DNA from: Ustulina deusta
Lineage: Eukaryota > Ascomycota > Sordariomycetes > Xylariales > Xylariaceae
Length of the DNA stretch: 64,000 nt
Direction: 5' to 3'
Assembly: GCA_023159155.1 (NCBI GenBank)
Contig: JAJNNX010000001.1
Location: 124,001-188,000 of the forward strand
The number at the start of each line of letters is the position of its first letter. Position 1 is the first letter of the stretch. Under the pieces are notes generated by a model. That model made no database searches. It was given only the letters and a program-made list of their open reading frames with translations, and was not told the origin of the DNA. Shown here in pieces: positions 21,350 to 32,551 of this stretch. The position numbers and the translations under genes were made by a program.

Positions 21350-22276
21350 TTATCGCAGGAAATAGGAACGATCGAACGCAAGAATATCACCAAACACAAA
21401 TGCTTCGTCATCAATGTTGATATCGATGTTTCGGTGAGCTTCGCTGCGGAATCTCTTGTCAAAAAGCGAGGCGTCTTGGGGCTCGCGGTGCTCCACGACC
21501 GCATAGTCGAACGTATGATAAAATTCCACCACGACGTTTGTGTGTTTAAGTAATCTTCGACAACACTCCATCGCGCTGGGCGTGCCGTACGGCTCCCTGG
21601 CCTGGTCCCACACGACACGGAACCACCTTGACCTGCGGGTATGGTGGCCGGTGTGATGCTGAACAATGTCATAGAGTGTACCCATACACAGTCCAGGTGA
21701 GTCTGGATCTGTCTCGGGGCGAATCAGGGTTGTTTGGACCCAGTACGGCCCGTTTAGAAGTTGAGAAGAGTCTTCTACGTCTTCCATCCGTAAGTAGCCG
21801 AGGCAAGGCGGCGGAGGCTGGGAGACGAGCATCTTTCGCCAGGTCGCTTCTTTTCTTGTAAATTTGCGACAAGCAGCTTCGACTTCATGAATCTTCTGCA
21901 GCTTCATGTCCGCTACCTCTGGACCTCTGGGGAATGGCGGCGTGGGATCGTCTCCATCGTCCCACAATGTCCCAGCGCAGGGCATCGTATAGAAGGCGTT
22001 GGCACGACGTAGGTACCCATGCAGCCTACCCGTGTCAAAGAAGCAGTTCCCAAAATGTTTCTTCAGAAGAGGGTTGACAATGGGTTGACACGCCACACCC
22101 GGTTGTTGGAGTGTGGGGACAGGCTGAAAATAAAGTGCCCGTTGAATTGAAATCGACGTGTTTATCATGACGTTCCATGTCTTGTTAACTCGCAAAGCCG
22201 ATACCAATAGGGTACCCAGATCGAGATGAAGCAGAATTGACTCAAGAAGTTCTGGAATTAAAAGCACACGATCCAT
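21350..22276 (-). CDS. F-box domain protein
   Basis: F-box proteins recruit substrates to SCF ubiquitin ligases through Skp1; the target is unknown here. The 308-aa product starts with an F-box-like helix pair, LLIPELLESILLHLDLGTLL followed by ALRVNKTWNVMI (about residues 5-40), and then IQRALYFQPVP, the usual linker in fungal family members. The remaining 260 residues are a poorly characterised C-terminal region containing WFRVVWDQAREP and TPSAMECCRRLL. The frame is open 49 codons further upstream to an ATG at 22423, but that extension (MGLCGASDTEITRLGLDPCA) looks like non-coding sequence, and the F-box is normally at the very N-terminus, so I prefer 22276. It is intronless. An element with inverted repeats begins 220 bases upstream. 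Confidence 0.82.
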   Translation of the reverse strand: MDRVLLIPELLESILLHLDLGTLLVSALRVNKTWNVMINTSISIQRALYFQPVPTLQQPGVACQPIVNPLLKKHFGNCFFDTGRLHGYLRRANAFYTMPCAGTLWDDGDDPTPPFPRGPEVADMKLQKIHEVEAACRKFTRKEATWRKMLVSQPPPPCLGYLRMEDVEDSSQLLNGPYWVQTTLIRPETDPDSPGLCMGTLYDIVQHHTGHHTRRSRWFRVVWDQAREPYGTPSAMECCRRLLKHTNVVVEFYHTFDYAVVEHREPQDASLFDKRFRSEAHRNIDINIDDEAFVFGDILAFDRSYFLR

Positions 22277-22496
22277 GTTGTTCAATTTGAGGGTGAGCTG
22301 TCCCACGATAGCATTGAGATTACCTGTGGTCTGAGGCTTGAGGCTTGAGGCTTGTGACGAACGAGCGCACGGGTCAAGGCCCAAGCGTGTTATCTCAGTG
22401 TCAGACGCCCCACATAGGCCCATAATACATATTCTTGAGGTTTTGTGGGCCTGTGGCGGTATAATGTGGGCCCATACAAAAAGACCTATGAAGGAC

Positions 22497-23116
22497 GTCT
22501 GAGTACTCGATGCGGAAAAAGTCTAAGAGGGTATACGCGGCCCATACAAATCCAAAAAATCTATTTTAAACACTCCGTTATTACATATTTAATAAAATAG
22601 ATAAAAATAAACGGGCAACGTCCGGGGCTAAGTAAATGACTTAATTACCTTCTATTAATTTTTTATATAGTTTCTGTATTTGGAAGTATTATAATGCTTT
22701 AATACGTTAAAAAATAAGAGGGTATACGTGAATAAATTAACGCTCTACCTTTAATAACTTGCTTAAAAGTATTCCGAATTATATACTAATTTCTGTTTGA
22801 GAATAAGACTAGCTATAAGACCCTCAGAGTATTTTTTTCTATTTATTTAGGTCAAGTTATTATAATATATTTCTAGGGTTTCGATTAATATACTATATAT
22901 GTATACTTCCTTTTTTAACAAACTAAACAACTTTTAATTAAATTAAAAAAATATAGCAAGGCTTGCAATTGCAAGGCTATCCTCCGAGTATAGTTCTTTT
23001 AGCAAGTGTAATAAAGTTATTTTTTGACCTATTTGGTCTGTACTGGCCTGGCTGTAGGTAGGTAGGTATTATTCCGTATACCCACTTACAATTAGGTCTG
23101 CATCGAGTACTCAGAC
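22497..23116. mobile_element. Candidate non-autonomous element with 17-bp terminal inverted repeats
   Basis: GTCTGAGTACTCGATGC at 22497-22513 is repeated exactly in inverted orientation at 23100-23116. A degraded inner part continues the inverted similarity, including GGGTATACG at 22529-22537 against CGTATACCC at 23076-23084. The interior is strongly AT-rich (about 22560-22960) and has no reading frame. I found no clear target-site duplication (left flank GGAC, right flank CAGC). A 12-bp direct repeat GGCCCATACAAA (22469-22480 and 22539-22550) straddles the left end. It looks like a MITE-like relic, probably RIP-mutated. Confidence 0.55.
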
Positions 23117-23575
23117 CAGCTACGCGTTGCTTAGGTAGAAAAATTAGAAAAAAATATGATTGGTCAGAAATTTAGGCTAGTGGGGCCATGTACCATTAGC
23201 CACAATGAACGCGCTAGCTGGTCTGAGCGCTGAGATAACAAGCGTGGGGGTTTCATGAGCATTTCAGTAGCGATTGCGAGCTAATTACATAATGCCTCAA
23301 GAACATTGGTATATGCAGTGTAAGCTATTAAGGAAATTTGAATTGCATAAATACTACCTGTAAACACCTGTGAACTGTGAACACTCAACACTCTGAGCTC
23401 TCGAGGTCTATAACCAATGTTTCTTGGCTTTCTTTTAATTAGTGAACGAGAAGCCCACACTACGTAGGTATCCAACACGATTTCAGTTTTTACAATCTAA
23501 CGAACAAGATGGTTACCCTGTACAATCCGGATGTCCAACTCTCGATATCAACATATACAAAAAATAAAACCATGA
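23117..23575. other. Intergenic
   Basis: No gene is recognised between the inverted-repeat element and the 3' end of the amidoligase gene. Confidence 0.4.
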
Positions 23576-24461
23576 CTACTCCTGGTGCCTGGATCTATCC
23601 GAGCTACCGGAAGCATTCGAACGCGCACCAGGAGAGCCGGATGGGGTATTGGGACGCGAGTTGGCCTGCAACGCTGATCAGTATGAGTAACCAAGGACCT
23701 AGTTAACAAAAGGGTAGGTAACTATGACAAACCTTAGCAACAAACGGACTGCCGGCTTTGTTCTTCTCGGCCTTCTTCCTGGCAATTGCTTGCAACTGAG
23801 CAGCTGTATAGGCCATAGGGGGGCTGCGGTCTTCCTTGATAGCCGCCGGGTTAAGACACCCTCGACAAGTCCCATCCAGCCTTCCTATTCCGCGGTCCAA
23901 AAATGTCAACAGGGCGTTTACAGGAAGGTAGCTACTCGAGCCTATGTACTGATTGAAATCAGTATCCAGAGCTTGGGCGACAAAGCCAAGCGCCACTCCG
24001 GCCCAGTGCTTTGCCTCCGCCGCGGTTCGGACTGAAGGAGGTCGCCTAAACTCCACAGTACCGCACTGGGCAGCGAGGTTGGAGAAATTCCACGACAGGG
24101 ATCGGTTCTGCTCCATTTCCATGAAAACCATCTGTTTCATCCTGATCTTGTCAAATCTGTTGAACAAGGGGGCCCACGTCTGAGTAGGGACGGCTGCATA
24201 TTCCTGGCGCAAAGTAGCTGGAGCCTCCCGGCCTTGGAAATTTGACATTGCCCAAACGTTGTCCTTTCGGTGTGCGGGCATAATCTTGGTGATGGCGTCG
24301 TCGAAGAGGGCCATGGCCTTCAGGATTCGCCTAACGTGCTCCATGGTGTATCGGTCTTGGTCTGTAGTGCCCGTGGACACGTGGATGTGCATTGCACAAC
24401 CCGTCGTCAAAGTAATTTCCCACCCTGCGTTCAAAGTAGTGAAGACCAAGTCAACTTCCAT
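23576..24461 (-). CDS. Putative amidoligase family protein, N-terminally short
   Basis: Members of the fungal amidoligase family (Pfam amidoligase_2 type, glutamine-synthetase-like fold) are predicted to ligate amines to carboxylates; no substrate is known. The exons join as 24461-23733 and 23665-23576 (GTTTGT donor, GTTGCAG acceptor), giving 272 aa. Visible motifs are GCAMHIHVS (about residues 21-29, metal/active-site HxH), FDDAITKIMPAHRKDN, SWNFSNLAAQCGTVEFRRPP (the conserved EFRRPP), then AKHWAGVALGFVAQA. A Ser/Gly/Arg-rich tail (SRPNTPSGSPGARS) is encoded by exon 2. Full family members carry a further 60-150 residues before the HxHVS motif, with an initial E-x-E strand. Here an in-frame TAG lies just upstream of the ATG; it could be an acceptor (CTAG/CAAATGG), but I found no upstream exon. 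It may be truncated. Confidence 0.75.
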
Positions 24462-24793
24462 TTGCTAGTTGCTTACTGTTAGGAGTGTTCTCGAGACAAG
24501 TTCGACACGCCCTAAGCAAAGCGTATTAATAGCTCGACTCAAGATTGGGCTAGGTTTGTAAGACAAGACGTAGGCACGTAGGACGCAGGCTCATAAGACG
24601 CATTAATAACCGCGGCATCTAAGCCTTACCACTAATCACTTCTTCTTCACTCGTCCAGCAAGATTTTGCTCTCACGAATGAATCCTGGCCACCACCCTGC
24701 TATACTCCAAAGATCATACTGCACCATCAAATTGCGTGCACCACACATTCTGTCTTGCACCCCTTCTGTCCTAAATCATTTTCTGGCATTAAA

Positions 24794-25252
24794 ATGGCAG
24801 AAGACTTGAGAGTCAAGCTCGGCAAGTCTCAAATCGAGTTCCAGAACCAAGGCGACCCCCTTGTGCCCTGGACGCCCGAGGTCTGGAATGCTGCGATCGC
24901 AGCCTTCCACGCAGGCAATCAGATGCCTGAGCCGCGGCTGTTCATAGTGATTAGTAGCGACAGTCCCGTCGACAGCCCCGAGAAGCTGCAGAGGCTGGCG
25001 GACCTGCCCTCTGTCCCGGAGGTAATTGAAACGAACGAAGCACACGAATTCCCTGACTCTACTGGTGATGCTGTCCGGGTCTCCGGGATCTTATGGGAGG
25101 AGTTCAAGAGACTCAGGGACCGCACCGAGTCGAAGCAGATCTTGGTTTGGATGCCGCACTGGCGCACGAAGGAATCTGAGATGAGGGTCGCGTACATCAT
25201 CACATCAGTAAAGGAAAAGAATGCTATACCGGGCGACGTGGATGAAAAGTAA
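24794..25252 (+). CDS. Hypothetical soluble protein, 152 aa
   Basis: I do not recognise the family. The single-exon frame starts at ATG 24794 (context TTAAA-ATG) and encodes an acidic, soluble product: a helical N-terminus (MAEDLRVKLGKSQIEFQNQ), then WTPEVWNAAIAAFHAG, a strand-like RLFIVISSD, a helix SPEKLQRLADLPSVPE, and a C-terminal ILVWMPHWRT and MRVAYIITSVKEKN. The alternation of helix and hydrophobic strands suggests a compact alpha/beta fold. It is divergent from the amidoligase gene with 332 bases between the starts, so the two could share a promoter region. Confidence 0.65.
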   Translation: MAEDLRVKLGKSQIEFQNQGDPLVPWTPEVWNAAIAAFHAGNQMPEPRLFIVISSDSPVDSPEKLQRLADLPSVPEVIETNEAHEFPDSTGDAVRVSGILWEEFKRLRDRTESKQILVWMPHWRTKESEMRVAYIITSVKEKNAIPGDVDEK

Positions 25253-26704
25253 AGCGGCATCCAGGGGAGTTGAGTTGGGTTGGTGGGATGGCTCCCTCTA
25301 TGAACAACTCCTCGATAAGTCTCAAAGGCTTCCAACTTAGCTCAGAAACCCAGCTCGAGCCAGGCGCAAGCATCTAGGCACTGCATATGTCCACATCATG
25401 TGAGGCAGGGTTGACGTATTTTGCAAAACCTGTCAATTATATTTAAGCGATTCGTCTGCGAGAATAACAATTATAACAAAACTAATAGCCAGGTCCCATC
25501 CTTTACTACGTCAACATAAATTAGGGTGTTCATGCCTAATGATGAGAACGGTAGTCCTACCGCGTACCAATGTCACTGTTTGCCTGGAATTCGGGATATA
25601 CGAAAGTTAGCAATGAAGTTAAACCCAGATTCCCCAACCTTGGCGGCGCGGGGGAATCTCAGCCTACCCATTCGTAACTGTTCCAAAGGTAGAAGCATAC
25701 GATTCTCCTAACTTCGTTCTATCTACGCCTTGGTCGGAATCAAAAGCTATACTAGTTCAGGCTGGTACTTGTCCGAAGACGTACTAGTGCCTACGAGGCC
25801 TACAGCCGTACTAGTAGTCCATGATTCCATCTCGTACTAGTCCTAGACCGCACTAGTGGCAGAGCGTACAGGTCCGGAATTCTATCTCGTCTTGGTCTTG
25901 GATCGCACTGATCGCGAATCGTACTGATACAAGACCCCGGCCGTACCGATATGTCAACATAATAGCTATAACTTACGGAAAATCCTATTATATAATACTA
26001 ACTAAGGCTGCTTCTTGAAACCTAGTAGGCATCGAAACACAGAGTCATAAGGATCTACAAAATGAACGGAATCTCACATCGATGGCATGGGCAGAGTCTC
26101 GCCGTGTTATCAAAGCCTGTACTGATCCGAGGTCGTACTAGTCTGGGCTCGTACTGGTAGTACATGATGATGTACATAAATAAGTACCTGGATAGATAAC
26201 ATGGTGTGACATGGGCTGCTTATATAGATCTGCGATGCGCGTCCTTAGATTAAGGCTCAGCTCTCAACTTGGAAGGTTATGATAGCACAGTTCGAGTGCT
26301 TTATCCCACATTTAGTTCAGCTAAGCAGGATCAGATTGTGTCGAGCCAGGCAAACCACTTCAACACAAGTAGTATAGGTATACTATTGGTAGATCCTCTC
26401 CTCAAGTGATGGATTGTACACCCACCTGTGTTTGGTTTGGATAACGGAGATCACTATACACCGGTAATGAAAACGAGGCCAGGGCTCCTGCACCAGCATC
26501 CTGGCTTGGTCCGCTAGACCTAAGTGTTCCTTGACGGAACCAGGGTGTAGAATTAATTAATCACTCAAGGCCTACTACGCTGCATAGCTGTTTATATACC
26601 TAGTGCAGTGCGTCAAGATCTCTCGTATCATCTGACGGCCAGGACCTTCGACGCGCCAAGAAACGCGGCCGAGTAGTCTATATTATACGGGAACTCGTTC
26701 CAAT
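25253..26704. other. Intergenic region with degenerate CGTACTAGT-type repeats
   Basis: No gene is recognised in 1.45 kb. The part from about 25740 to 26170 carries repeated short motifs (separate entry). Confidence 0.5.
25778..26160. repeat. Cluster of degenerate CGTACTAGT motifs
   Basis: The motif CGTACTAGT (which includes ACTAGT, itself palindromic) recurs near 25779, 25808, 25832 and 26126, with variants CGCACTAGT, CGTACTGAT, CGTACTGGT and CGTACCGAT between and after them. Spacing is irregular (about 14-30 bp within groups), so it resembles an eroded minisatellite and not an array of CRISPR type. The sequence is not coding. Confidence 0.6.
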
Positions 26705-28543
26705 ATGATATTCTCAGTCCAGCGTCTCGTCGCGGCAGTGTACTGTACCCTGGCCGCTTTCCGAGTGGCTGCTATTCCCGTCGCTGATAAGGCACCCTGT
26801 GCTACTGAATGCCGCAAGACGAAGGTTGCTATCCTCGGCGCAGGGGTGACCGGCATCACGGCGGCGCAGGCTCTTGTCAATGCATCCGTGACAGATTTTC
26901 TCATCGTGGAACGCAATGACTACATCGGCGGCAGAGTCAAGCACACCGAATTTGGCAAGAGGCGCGATGGCACGCCCTACACTGTCGAGTTGGGCGCGAA
27001 TTGGGTTCAAGGGCTGGGGACTGAGGGCGGCCCCGAGAACCCCATCTGGACGCTGGCAAAGAAATACAAAGTGCAGAATACCTTCTCGAACTACAGCTCT
27101 ATCGCGACATATGACGAGGGAGGCCCTGCTGACTTTGGCTCTCTCTTCGATGACATGGATGCAGCGTGAGTAATCCCCGGAGTCGTATTCTTCCTGCTCT
27201 GGCGACTCTGAAAGTAGAAAGGCTCTTTTTCAGGCCAAATTCGTGTTTTGGAAGCTTCCAATAATTTCGAAACCCCCCAGATCGCGCCCAGAATGGCAAT
27301 CACTGACCCCGAGTGTTGTAGGTACTCGATCGCGGAGCAAGACGCTGGTTATGTCCTGACCGACAACCTCCAGGACACCAGCATGCGCGCGGCATTTAGC
27401 GTCGCTGGATGGAAACCTAAAAAGGATATGCACGCACAAGCTATTGAGTGGTGGTATTGGGACTGGGAGACGGCGTGGCCGCCCGAGGAGAGCGGCTTCT
27501 TGTATGGAGTGACGGGCTACAACCTGACATTCTACCAATGGAGCGACGAGAACAATTTCGTCACCGACCAGAGAGGCTTCAATGCCTTCATCATCGGCGA
27601 GGCAGACGAGTTCCTCGGGGGAAACGATCCACGTCTTCTGCTGAACACAATGGTGAAATCCGTTGCCTACGGACCTCAGGGCGTCAACATCACCTTTGAA
27701 GATGGTGGCTGTATCGAAGCTGAGCGTGAGTGAATCTATCCAATTCCCGCCCCATTCACTAGAGTTATTGCTGACTCCGTCGCAGATGCCATCGCGACGT
27801 TTTCGATAGGTGTCTTGCAAAATGACATTGTAGAATTCGTGCCCCAGCTCCCACGTTGGAAGCGAGAGGCGATTGAGCAGTACCAGATGGGAACGTACAC
27901 CAAGGTGTTCTTTCAGTTCAACGAGACGTTTTGGGACCCGAACACCCAGTACTTCCTCTACGCCGATGCGAACACCCGCGGCTACTATCCTGTCTGGCAG
28001 TCGCTTAGCGGCCCTGGTTTCCTCGAGGGTTCGAATATCATCTTTGTGACGGTGGTAGGGTCTGAGTCGTACCGTATTGAGGAGCAGCCCGACGAGGTGA
28101 CCAAGGCCGAGTGCCTGGAGGTCCTGAGGGCTATGTTTCCCGACAAGGACATCCCAGAGCCCATCGACTTCAAATATCCACGGTGGAGCACAGAAGAGTG
28201 GGCTTTTGGGTCATACAGCAACTGGCCCGTCGGCATGACCCTCGAAAAACACCAGAACCTACGAGCCAATGTTGACAGGTTGTGGTTTGCCGGCGAGGGC
28301 ACGTCCGCGCAATATTACGGTTTCTTGCAAGGCGCATGGTACGAGGGTCGTGACGTTGCGCAACGCATTGCCGGGTTGCTAAATGGGCCCGATGAACAGG
28401 CGCAATGCGATAACGAGACCAGCATCGACTGTGGTCTCATGGTGAGATACGACGTTCTCCATGGTACAACATTTCTAGACGAATTCAATCTTCAGAATGG
28501 ATGGCCGGTGAGCAGCTTCTTGGACTACGGGTACGAAGCGTAG
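26705..28543 (+). CDS. Secreted flavin-containing amine (polyamine) oxidase
   Basis: The enzyme should oxidise polyamines or monoamines with FAD and oxygen, releasing an aldehyde and hydrogen peroxide, outside the cell or in the secretory pathway. The exons join as 26705-27165, 27322-27725 and 27786-28543 (two GTGAGT donors, TTGTAG and TCGCAG acceptors), giving 540 aa. Residues 1-23 form a signal peptide. The dinucleotide-binding motif GAGVTG is at 45-50, followed by ERNDYIGGRV and ELGANWVQGLG. The substrate domain has EWWYWDWETAWPPEESG, FSIGVLQND and FNETFWDPNTQYFLYAD. The C-terminal FAD motif is RLWFAGEGTSAQYYGFLQGA. The first intron (156 nt) ends at 27321; the nearer CAG at 27233 would break the frame. 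The length matches fungal polyamine oxidases. Confidence 0.93.
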
Positions 28544-29015
28544 ATGAATAAGAACCACGTCCAATGACGCAATTATGAGCAAGATTTGGGTCTTAATGCA
28601 CCATTCACGTTTATATTCTAGATAATTAATCCTACTTCTCTTAATTTTTGTGTCAGACGAAGCCACATGAAACCCCTATATCCCGTCACTCTAGAAGCGA
28701 TCTAATACTTTTTGTCTCACCGATGATGACACATCTATTGCATGAACGATTAGCTGGCGGTTTCGGCCCGTGTCTTTAGTTGCACAACCGGGCTCACGTC
28801 TTTCTTTTCATCAACCTCATCATCTTCATCCGTCACCCTGTGGACGGTATCCTGGACGTACTTCTTGAGCACTGCAGATCTCTAGAATCAGCTTTAACAC
28901 TACCGATGTGCCCATCGAGAGAGTCTGGAATGACGAGAGAGTCGATGCTAGTAACCTGCCCCGGGATGCTTGCATGGGAAGCAAAGCTCGGTCGGCCATG
29001 AAGGCGACAGTGTGA
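28544..29015. other. Intergenic
   Basis: I see nothing recognisable here beyond the 3' untranslated region of the amine oxidase gene. Confidence 0.4.
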
Positions 29016-29438
29016 ATGACGTACGAGCTCTTCGCCAGCACGCCTTCTCCACTTGTTGATCTGACGCTCGTCGCCTTCGCATCGTCGATCCGGCCAGAAA
29101 CGGCAACATATCGTATCGGTGGGCGATCTAGTCGGCAGTTTGGTCTACAAGGTGAGCCAGCCAGCAACCTACCTTGTCAGCCTATCTTATCAAGAGAGCC
29201 AGCGTCAAAACGTCGGAAACTGCGTGCATATCGGCCTACTCGCGCATCAGCGCGTATCGCAAATGCGTCGCTTAAGCCAGGTTACGTCGAAGGAGACAAT
29301 CCATCTTCCACCAGGCGTGTGTCTTCTCGTAGTAAATCACCGCAGCAGCCGATGGCAGAAGCATCATCATCAATGGTAGAAACACCATTTCTATCGCCTA
29401 GCCCCGAACTGCAATCTCACGAATATTCCGGGTCTTGA
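29016..29438 (+). CDS. Questionable hypothetical protein, 140 aa
   Basis: This open frame starts at ATG 29016 and ends at 29438. Its second half is basic and low-complexity (ASKRRKLRAYRPTRASARI then SSRSKSPQQPMAEASSS), reminiscent of disordered nuclear-protein tails, and KRRK could be a nuclear localisation signal. The first half is less convincing, and a weak intron-like stretch (GTGAGC at about 29151) lies inside. I do not recognise a family; it may be the last exon of a gene whose beginning I could not find, or a chance frame. Confidence 0.33.
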   Translation: MTYELFASTPSPLVDLTLVAFASSIRPETATYRIGGRSSRQFGLQGEPASNLPCQPILSREPASKRRKLRAYRPTRASARIANASLKPGYVEGDNPSSTRRVSSRSKSPQQPMAEASSSMVETPFLSPSPELQSHEYSGS

Positions 29439-30160
29439 TTTGGCGAGAGCCGGTTCTGGGATCTGGCCGTCTATACCTGCCTCAGTAGCACCAGGTATGT
29501 ACCTAAGGTAGGTGCCACTATGGATACATGGTGGGCAATTACGTCATGGCCCTTAGCATGATAACAGGGTTCGTCGTCTGCGTCGTCTGCGTCGTCTGCG
29601 TCGCCTCCACAGGCTTTGCGGTACATGACAAGTAACGACGCTGAATTATGGGGGAACCCAGCCCCCAGCCCCAGCTCAACTGACTTTCTGCACAACCCAA
29701 AGTTGCACACATCAAACATCATCTTGGATATTCTGAACGCGCACAACCACCTCGCTGGTCTTAACCACCATTGTTAGAGCTCAACTCTCGACTCTGGACC
29801 TTGCATCTTGCACATCTGGGCTCGATGCGCATGCATGCTATTCATCCTATTAATAGATGCTCGATTGGAGGAGATGTGATCCTTGAACCAGAAGCCCAGC
29901 ACTGTTTCAGATGTATCCGCTTCGCAACCCTCCTGATAGCTGTCCTCCGTTTTCGAGTTCCGATGTTGATCGATTAAATACGAACGACCTTGGCCAGCCA
30001 TATAAATATCCTACGCCATCGACATAGCTTCTGAATGAGTATCGGAGCTGATCTAGCTGCCTGATTGCTTCCGATTTGGAGGTGCCGTCACTACTCCTCC
30101 ATCACGTCACCGTCTAGCTACCGCAGTCGTCCGCTGCGAAGAGCCAATATCCAAACCACC
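29439..30160. other. Intergenic, upstream of the CorA-type gene
   Basis: No gene is recognised. It contains a 9-bp tandem repeat of GTCGTCTGC units (about 29573-29604, 3.5 copies). Confidence 0.45.
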
Positions 30161-32365
30161 ATGGCTCACAGCCCGCCTCACAGCTCATCCCCCAACCCGA
30201 TGGCGACCGAGACCTTCCCTCCTTCTCCTAGCTTACATGCTCTAAATCGACCTCCCGTACCCGAGGCCACCTTGACGTCAAGCGCCCCCACGATGGTTGG
30301 TGCATCCGACAATTCATGCCCCCAGAATCGAGAATACTCTGATTCGAGTGTCGACACTGCTTTGGCTCCCAAGTCCGCGCCCCATCTACCATCGTCCCCT
30401 GACCGAGTCTTGCGACATCGTAACACGCGAACCAACACCTTCAGGACGCTAGAAGAGTTTGAAGACTTCGAGAGGTTGCGACCTGGTTGGCACCCAGGCG
30501 CAGAACCCGGTATTGACCCCAGGAAGCCGGACGGCGGACAAAATATCCCCCCTGACCTTCATGCTGAATGTCAGGTTACCATCGTCGACTTCTCGAGAGA
30601 AGACCTGGAGATTTACGAGATGGATAACGCTGAATTGATTGAGTTCGTTAGCCAGCCGCAACCCTCTTGGGTCAAATGTCGATGGATCAATGTCAACGGT
30701 CTCTCTTGGGACGTCATTCAGGCCCTGGGCAAGTACAAGGACCTGCATAGGCTTGCTATTGAAGACATAATGAATACAAATCGAACTAAGGTCGATTGGT
30801 GAGTCTGAGAAGTCCCCTTTCGCACTACTTGTAAGCCTGGTAGTACAATGATGGGTTGAGAAAATAGCTCTCGGGATTACCTCTTCTTCTTCTATCTATA
30901 GTCCGGGCACTGACTCATGGGTGTCTCTAGGTACCCTGGACATGCATTCCTCATCCTTACATGTCTGAAGCTGGTGCGTCTCGTTGATGATGACGAGGGC
31001 AGTGACGATGAAGACGATTTCGAGGAATTAGCTGACCAGAGCTTTCTACGAAACGTTGGGAAGAGGCTTAAACGATGGATAGGTGGAAAAAAGACACAGC
31101 ACCCGACAACTGCGAGCACGATGGAGAAAGGGGCGGGTCGGGGCACACCAGCCCACGGCTTTGCAGGCCAGCCGACTGGACTCTCCGACATGTTCAACCC
31201 CAACACACTTCGCACTCTGCAACGCTACCACGCAGCTCCGAATGCAACACGCACGGAATACATGGAAAGGCACTCGGCCCTCGTGGCTAAAGGTGTAGCC
31301 GTCTCGGCTGAGCAGGTAGCCATGTTCATCACATCGGACAATACTGTAATTGCCTTTTTCGAGCAATCGGCTGATAACGTCGAGGAACCAATTCTCGCCC
31401 GACTGCGGAGTCCGACAACCATCTTACGCAAGTCTTGCGATGCTTCGATGGTTGCTCAAGCTATCATCGATGCGATTATCGACATGGCTATTCCAGTAAC
31501 GGCTTGCTATGCCGACATTATAGGCGACCTGGAGCTCGACGTATTGACACATCCGAACGTGAAGCACACCAAAAGCTTGTACATCATCATCTCCGAAATC
31601 AACAAGATGTTCAGCTTCGTCAACCCAATTCAAGCTCTCATTAGTTCGTTGCGTGATCACAAGACAAAACTGAGCCAAGAAGCGGTATCTAGAGAGCTAC
31701 AAAATCCCCTGGGAGGCGTGATCATTACCCCAGTTACCTACACGTATTTAGGAGATGTGGTAAGTATTATTTTCAAGTTTGGGATGCCAGCATTGATTTC
31801 CCGGCTTCATGTTGTCACCCAACCCAGCCTCGCTCCAGCGCATCTGTCCCGACCCTAGCGTCTCCCCATTGTCCCACCTCGTTCAAGATGGCTGACTTCG
31901 TTTCCGTAGTACGACCACTGTATTCTCATCACAGAGAATTTAACACAGATAAAGGAGTCTGCCAATCATATGATAGACTTGATTTTCAACACAATTGCGA
32001 CTTACCAGAACGAGAGCATGAAGCAACTGACGATTGTCACAATCATCTTTCTGCCGTTAACCTTCATCACAGGCTATTTCGGACAAAATTTTGGACACTT
32101 CCCCGAGGCAACAAACAACAACAGCTTGTATTTGTGAGTGAAATCAAGTCTGGGTGATTCTGTGAAGTGTGAGCTGACTGTATCTAGTTGGAAAATCGCA
32201 ATTCCTGTTGTTATAGGCACGGTTATCGTGTTAATGCGGGACATAATATACGAGTCCTTTGTGACATTTTCCCAGCGGAGACACATTATTGGCATCCGCA
32301 AGAGGAGGAAGAGCATGGATAGGGCGAGAAGACGGGATAGGTTACGGCTCCCAAGGTCATCCTAG
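30161..32365 (+). CDS. CorA-type divalent-cation (Mg2+) transporter
   Basis: CorA/Alr/Mrs2-type channels are homopentamers moving Mg2+ or related cations across membranes. The exons join as 30161-30798, 30931-31759, 31910-32133 and 32188-32365 (donors GTGAGT, GTAAGT and GTGAGT; acceptors CTCTAG, CCGTAG and ATCTAG), giving 622 aa. A disordered Ser/Pro-rich N-terminus precedes a soluble alpha/beta domain ([59 protein letters not shown]), an acidic insert ([15 protein letters not shown]) and long helices. The two C-terminal helices are [18 protein letters not shown] and [16 protein letters not shown]. The pore signature is GYFGQNF, so the usual GMN is GQN (residues 547-549), a variant common in fungal paralogues. 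A basic tail ([13 protein letters not shown]) ends the protein. The start at 30161 has an ACC-ATGG context. Its 3' end lies 187 bases from element A. Confidence 0.9.
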
Positions 32366-32551
32366 GAGTTGCTTTGGGAGGTTATGTCCTATGAGGGAAG
32401 ATTCAACGGCTGAGGAGGCACTCGTTTGCATCTTACAAGATTTTGGGGAAATGAGACCGTGATACCTATTATATATATCCTAGAATTGATACCCCGTAGG
32501 TATATTGTCTTGGCTGAACATTAAGTACACACATGTCCACCTAAGTATACC

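Noticed and set aside
25778..26160. CRISPR-like array
   Set aside because: The motifs are only about 9 bp, degenerate and irregularly spaced, in a eukaryotic genome.
27234..27321. Exon start at the CAG of 27233 in the amine oxidase
   Set aside because: It gives the wrong phase with the GTGAGT donor at 27166; the TTGTAG acceptor at 27321 restores the frame and the expected protein sequence.
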